Shown: positions 59,463 through 64,000 of the stretch, one piece after another
Layout: each line of letters opens with the position of its first letter
Numbering within the stretch: position 1 is the first letter of the stretch
Source: Gordonia gummivorans
Lineage (GTDB): Bacteria > Actinomycetota > Actinomycetes > Mycobacteriales > Mycobacteriaceae
Assembly: GCF_022513585.1 (NCBI RefSeq)
Contig: NZ_JAKWBF010000009.1
Span: forward strand, 104,153 to 168,152
Direction of reading: 5' to 3'
DNA length: 64,000 bases
Made by a program: the position numbers and the translations under genes
The notes under the pieces: generated by a model
What the model was told of the DNA's origin: nothing
Databases searched by the model: none
Seen by the model: only the letters and a program-made list of their open reading frames with translations

Positions 59463-62400
59463 TCATCTCCTCACGATATTGAGTACAGATCGCCACGAGG
59501 CAGTTCGAGATCCGCCTTCGATGATCTCCACCGGACTCCGCGATTCGGCAAGCTTTTCAAAAGTTGGACCGATCGGATTTCCGTACTTCCCGACATTCCG
59601 CTCGGCCATTCGCGCTACGGCATTCTGGTTCCACATCTTGTCACGCGTCAGCTGTTTCAGGTCGTTGCGCTCTCCAACAACGCGCCGTGCAATGGACTCA
59701 GGATCGCCACCAGACCTCAGGTCGGCCAGGCCGCGCTTCGTAATTCCCTTCGCGGCACGGTTGTACCCGACACGCAACCCGGCATCGTGCACCATGTTGA
59801 CGATTCCGCGCAAGCATGGCTTCAGTCCGAGTGGGTCGATCCAGGTGTGGGGGTTGTGGACGTAGGCGGTGGCACTATAAGGGTTGGGTGCGATCCCGAG
59901 TGGGTCGGGGCTGGTGTAGGTGGTGGTGGCCGGGTTGTAGTAGCGGTACCGGTTGTAGTGCAAACCGGTTTCCGGATCATACTGCTGCCCGGCGAACCGC
60001 AACGGGGTGCCGACACCCTGCCAACGCGTGTCACCCCACACCGTGCGCGTCGCACGCCCCACCACCTGCCCCGACGCGGGATCGACCAGCTCGGTCGGCG
60101 CGTCTGACAGATCGGCGATGATCGCATGAAACTCGTCATCGATCTGGGCTTGCGACCACCCGGCCGGATCCCCGCCAGCCGGTGGGTGCGCACCACCCCG
60201 ACCACCACCGCCACTGCCACTGCCACCCTCGCTGCCGGGGTGGGTGGGAGTGTGGTGGCGGGTGTGTTGTTCCAGCGGCTCGCCCGTATCGGGGTGATAG
60301 GTCCAGATCCAGGTCGACGCCGCCCCGGCCGGTAGCGGCCCGCGCGCAGTGTGGGCGATGTTGGTTTGGGCCACCACATCATCGCCATCCCACCCGAACA
60401 CCACCGTGTCCAACAAGCGTCCATCAGCGGCCGTGTGCGTTTTCGACACCCGACGCCCGAACGGGTCATACCCGTAACGCCATGTGCTGCCATCGGCACA
60501 CACCACCGTCCGGATCTGCCCGGCACTGGTGTAGGTGAAGCGGGTGACCTCCGGGCCCCGCGACAACCGGTGACGGCGACGCTGCACCAACTGGCCCGCC
60601 GCGTCATACACAAACCGATCCCGACCGATCCGGGTGATCAACGTGCCCCGACGCGACACCCGACGATCCCCACCCATAGCTGCCGGACCCGCCACCGGTG
60701 AGGACGCCACCCCAACGGCAGGCAACCCACCCGACACCGAATCCAACAGCCCAGCCGGCGTGTACGAAAACCGTTCGGCCACACCCCCACCCCGCGCACC
60801 CACCACAGTCGTGGCAGTCGCCGCAGTCGTGGTCGCGGTCATCGGCGAGCCCGTGGGGTCAGGGGTGTTGTCGGCGCCGAGGATCCGGCCCTCACCATCC
60901 ACACCGAACCCGACCCGACCAGCCACCACATCATCGATCGCCGACACATACGTGTCGGCCCGATACGTCCACCGCCGACCCGCCACCACACCACCCGCCG
61001 ACGACCCCGACGAGGTCGTCGCACCTGCCCGTGTCGTAGAAGCCGGAGCGGTGGTGGCCGGTGCGGTGGTGGCTGGTGTGGTCGTGGCGACGACTTGTTC
61101 GATCAGCCGGTCCCGCACATCGAAACGCTGCCGGATGACCGCCCGCGCACCGATCGCCCGCGACACCTCCCGACCCGAGCGGTCATAACCAAACCGCAAC
61201 CCATCCACCGCACGCACCCCACCCCCAACCGGGTGCGCGGAGTGGTGCGCGGAAGTCGTTGCGTCGGTGTCGGTGCGGGTGTCCACGGTGGTGAGCAGAC
61301 CGGCCTGATCCCACCCGAAATCGGTCACCCACCGACCACCAACACCCGCAATGGTGGTGGTGTCGATGGTGCGGGTCGCCGACCGCGATCGCGGATCGGC
61401 GTTCCAGCCGGTGGTGATGCCGTTGATGGTTTCACCGACCACCACCCCTGTATCGGGGTCACGATGGTAGGTGACGACCGCGTCCGCGTTGGCCGCCTCC
61501 ACCAGTTCACCGGCCTCGTTGAACCGAAACTCGGTGCGCCCGTCGGTATCCGACACCGACGCCACCACCCGGCCCGCCGCATCAAAGGTGGTGTCAGTCC
61601 GTCGACCCAACGCATCGATCCGGGCGACCGCCCGCCCGGCCACATCCACCTCGTAGCGGGTGTGCGCGTCGTTGTAATCGGTCTCCCCGACCAGCCGCCC
61701 GGCCCGGTCGTAGTCGAACCGCCACACCAAACCGTCCGGGTTGATGACCTCACGAACCTGCAACTGCGTGTCATAACGCAGCTGCAGCCGGCCACCGGTG
61801 GCATCGACCATCTCCACCGCGGTGTCCATCGGACCGAACCGCGAGGTCCGCCGGTGACCAGCATCATCGACCGCGGCCACCAGATTGCCCTCGGCATCAA
61901 ACAGTGCTTCCTCACGCGTGCCGTCCGGATGCACACGCTCGACCAGTTCCCCATGCACCGTCCACACCAGCCGGGACTCGTTGCCCTCCGCATCCATCAC
62001 CGACGTCGGGTTACCGAACACGTCATAGCCGTAGCTCACCACCCGCCCGTCCGGATCGATCACCCGCACCGGCCGCCCAGCCCGATCACACTCCACCCGC
62101 GTCACCGCACCCGAGGCGTCGATCGTGGCCGCCAGCACCGAACCCGAAGCGCGGTAATCGAACTCGAACCCGTGACCCACCCCATCCGGGCCGACCACCG
62201 ACACCACATTGCCCCACCCGTCGACCTCGACCTCGCTGACCCGACCCGCAGCATCGATCACCCGCGTCGGGACCCCCAACCCCATGTACTGCACCGCCAC
62301 ACTCGTGCCGTCGGCAGCGGATTCCGCGATGACCAGGCCGTCCTCATCGCGGGTGAATGTGGCCACCCCACCCTCACCCGAGACCACCCGAACCGGGCGA

Positions 62401-64000
62401 CGCCGCTCATGGACGACCGTGGTGATCGCACCCGCAGCCGTGATCTGCTGCCACACCTCACCCGAGGGGTCACACCGATAAATCTCACACCGCACATCAC
62501 CGAGCACCTCATCACGCCACAACCGCTCATCCACCCCGGCGAACACCGCCGCACCCGCCGCAAGATGCGCCGGCCCACCCGCGACATCCCGATCCGGCAA
62601 CACCACCCCCACACCGGCCACACCCACCGCGGCCACCTGCTCGATCAACGCCAACTCACCGACCCGCGCCATGCGCGCATCCACATCGACCGAATCGTCC
62701 ACCGCCAAATTGGTGGCGGTTTGCACCATCACCGACAACACCCCACCCGCCACCGCGCCCGGACCGGTATCCGGCAGATACACCGTGCCGTTGGCAAACA
62801 CCCCGCCCGTACCGGCCTGCACAACACACCGACCCTGCTGGTCGTAGCCATACCGGTAGACAATCCCGTTACGGTCAGTCCACGACGTCACCCGATCCGC
62901 GGCGTCATAGGTGTAGCGCAACGGCCGGCCAGACCGATTGCGTACCCCGATCAGCTGCCCGGCCAACGAATACTCATACCGCGCAACATCACGCGCCTGC
63001 GCACCCTCACCCGACACGGCGCCCTCACCCGACACCGACAACCCCAAGACCCGTTCGGTCACCGGATCGGTGTGCACCACCACCACCGCACCACCCGAGG
63101 TCACGATCCGGGCCGGCAGACCGGTCTGCGGGTCATAGACGATCTCATGGCAGTGCCCGGACCGGTGCACCACCGCACTCAACCCGACCACCACCGACAA
63201 CCCCGTCCGCGCCGCCAACGTCGAATCTGCCACCGTGCCAGCCGAATTCACACCCGCACCAGCACCGCCATCGGCGTCGGCGTCGTCGTGCAGCGAGGAT
63301 CGCTGCGGCCCACGATCGGGGTCGGGCACACGGAGCGACGAGGTGTCCCCGACCATCGAGAACACATACGTCACCCCGGCCGCCACCTCACGCACCCGAT
63401 ACGTGCCATCCACAAACGACAACCGCCACCCCGAGGTGTCCGACGAGGTGACCTCCACACCATCAACCGGATGGCCGAACACCACACCCATCCCGTCCGG
63501 CGCGATGAAACTCACCCCGTCCTCGTCGACATCAACACAACAATCCAGCATCGACACCCACGACGGCCCGAACGAACGTCCCGCCCGAAACGACGTGATC
63601 AGATGCCGCTCGAACACCAACGGGAACACCCCATCGATGCGCACATCCACATCAACATCGACCACATCACCGGAAAACACATCCACCGGGTCATTGGCAC
63701 ACGCACGACCGAACTTGCCCAACTTGCCCAGCTTCGCCAACTGCGCCGCCTTACCCGCCCCCGGAATCGCACCGGCCGCCGACATCGCGAACTCACCCCA
63801 CGACATATTCCCCGTCAACGTCAACGCCAACCCGATACCCACACCAATACCCGCGATGATCCCACCCACCAACGTGCCCAACCCCGGCAACAACGCCACC
63901 AACGAACCCACCGTGATCAACACTTCCGAAATCGTCTTCAACACATCAGCATGCTCATCAATCCAATTACCCACCGACTTCCAAAACGCCTTCCACCCCT
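59463..64000 (-). CDS. RHS/YD-repeat polymorphic toxin (5' end outside the window)
   Basis: More than 1,510 codons are present; the frame stays open to the right edge (WKAFWKSVGNWIDEHADVLK before the first possible GTG at 63974). The visible N-terminal region has a hydrophobic Gly-rich stretch (TLVGGIIAGIGVGIGLAL). A DUF6531-like start of the shell follows (DPVDVFSGDVVDVDVDV). Next come dozens of YD repeats (YGYDQQGRCV, YGYDVFGNPTSVMD types) and the RHS core end (FAGQQYDPETGLHYNRYRYY, SPDPLGI). After DPLGLKPC a variable C-terminal segment of about 117 residues (59466-59816) should be the toxin. Its class is unknown. Confidence 0.9.
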   Translation of the reverse strand, partial: GWKAFWKSVGNWIDEHADVLKTISEVLITVGSLVALLPGLGTLVGGIIAGIGVGIGLALTLTGNMSWGEFAMSAAGAIPGAGKAAQLAKLGKLGKFGRACANDPVDVFSGDVVDVDVDVRIDGVFPLVFERHLITSFRAGRSFGPSWVSMLDCCVDVDEDGVSFIAPDGMGVVFGHPVDGVEVTSSDTSGWRLSFVDGTYRVREVAAGVTYVFSMVGDTSSLRVPDPDRGPQRSSLHDDADADGGAGAGVNSAGTVADSTLAARTGLSVVVGLSAVVHRSGHCHEIVYDPQTGLPARIVTSGGAVVVVHTDPVTERVLGLSVSGEGAVSGEGAQARDVARYEYSLAGQLIGVRNRSGRPLRYTYDAADRVTSWTDRNGIVYRYGYDQQGRCVVQAGTGGVFANGTVYLPDTGPGAVAGGVLSVMVQTATNLAVDDSVDVDARMARVGELALIEQVAAVGVAGVGVVLPDRDVAGGPAHLAAGAAVFAGVDERLWRDEVLGDVRCEIYRCDPSGEVWQQITAAGAITTVVHERRRPVRVVSGEGGVATFTRDEDGLVIAESAADGTSVAVQYMGLGVPTRVIDAAGRVSEVEVDGWGNVVSVVGPDGVGHGFEFDYRASGSVLAATIDASGAVTRVECDRAGRPVRVIDPDGRVVSYGYDVFGNPTSVMDAEGNESRLVWTVHGELVERVHPDGTREEALFDAEGNLVAAVDDAGHRRTSRFGPMDTAVEMVDATGGRLQLRYDTQLQVREVINPDGLVWRFDYDRAGRLVGETDYNDAHTRYEVDVAGRAVARIDALGRRTDTTFDAAGRVVASVSDTDGRTEFRFNEAGELVEAANADAVVTYHRDPDTGVVVGETINGITTGWNADPRSRSATRTIDTTTIAGVGGRWVTDFGWDQAGLLTTVDTRTDTDATTSAHHSAHPVGGGVRAVDGLRFGYDRSGREVSRAIGARAVIRQRFDVRDRLIEQVVATTTPATTAPATTAPASTTRAGATTSSGSSAGGVVAGRRWTYRADTYVSAIDDVVAGRVGFGVDGEGRILGADNTPDPTGSPMTATTTAATATTVVGARGGGVAERFSYTPAGLLDSVSGGLPAVGVASSPVAGPAAMGGDRRVSRRGTLITRIGRDRFVYDAAGQLVQRRRHRLSRGPEVTRFTYTSAGQIRTVVCADGSTWRYGYDPFGRRVSKTHTAADGRLLDTVVFGWDGDDVVAQTNIAHTARGPLPAGAASTWIWTYHPDTGEPLEQHTRHHTPTHPGSEGGSGSGGGGRGGAHPPAGGDPAGWSQAQIDDEFHAIIADLSDAPTELVDPASGQVVGRATRTVWGDTRWQGVGTPLRFAGQQYDPETGLHYNRYRYYNPATTTYTSPDPLGIAPNPYSATAYVHNPHTWIDPLGLKPCLRGIVNMVHDAGLRVGYNRAAKGITKRGLADLRSGGDPESIARRVVGERNDLKQLTRDKMWNQNAVARMAERNVGKYGNPIGPTFEKLAESRSPVEIIEGGSRTASWRSVLNIVRR

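Overview
The window is high-G+C actinobacterial DNA from a mycolate-type (Mycobacteriales) organism. Gene content and order look most like Gordonia or a close relative; the genus is an inference. The support is a complete Pup-proteasome locus, a mycothiol gene (mshC), IdeR/DmdR-type iron boxes, long histidine and methylmalonyl-CoA mutase genes of the mycobacterial kind, and gene order that I recall from the M. tuberculosis Rv2096c-Rv2141c and Rv1486c-Rv1496 regions.

Region 1 (1-13 kb) is the pupylation and proteasome locus, read leftwards: mpa, then (after an inserted FHA-ABC exporter and an opposing glgP) dop, pup, prcB, prcA, pafA and a partial pafB. Pup is prepared by Dop, ligated to target lysines by PafA, unfolded by Mpa and degraded by PrcAB. 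PafB is a WYL regulator of the DNA-damage response. Region 2 (13-17.3 kb) has trmI, a divergent Fe-S PD-(D/E)XK nuclease, a thioesterase, an interspersed repeat cluster and hisE-hisG.

Region 3 (17.3-23.9 kb) is accessory: a lipoprotein, a HAD phosphatase co-transcribed with an XRE/MmyB regulator, a divergent alpha/beta hydrolase, a GT-C membrane glycosyltransferase and a marR-MFS operon. Both regulators have clear palindromic operators next to them. Region 4 (23.9-38.4 kb) is core: metH, a PAC2 protein, mshC, a run of small conserved genes, uppP, an LppL-like lipoprotein, pyrD, a PEBP protein, an M20 peptidase and tRNA-Leu(GAG). A 421-bp gene-free stretch with two related hairpins follows the tRNA.

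Region 5 (38.7-46.4 kb) carries a MscS channel, a nucleoside hydrolase, an F420-type oxidoreductase and a small iron/siderophore group: a siderophore-interacting reductase, an MFS exporter broken by an apparent one-base frameshift, and a siderophore-binding lipoprotein. Two IdeR-like boxes flank this group. A secreted lipase follows.

Region 6 (46.4-58.1 kb) is core again: meaB-mutB-mutA read as one operon, a TVP38-type membrane protein, then a SatD-like HTH gene with a membrane-protein partner, a DUF1023 hydrolase, a stomatin/NfeD pair and a DUF3097 protein. The SatD-like gene is preceded by seven alternating CTTGAT/ATCAAG half-sites on a 14-bp pitch, the most striking regulatory structure in the window.

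Region 7 (58.2-64 kb) is an RHS polymorphic-toxin island: a large RHS/YD-repeat gene running off the right edge, a candidate immunity gene directly downstream, an HD-domain hydrolase gene, and a degenerate 110-bp copy of an internal piece of the RHS gene.
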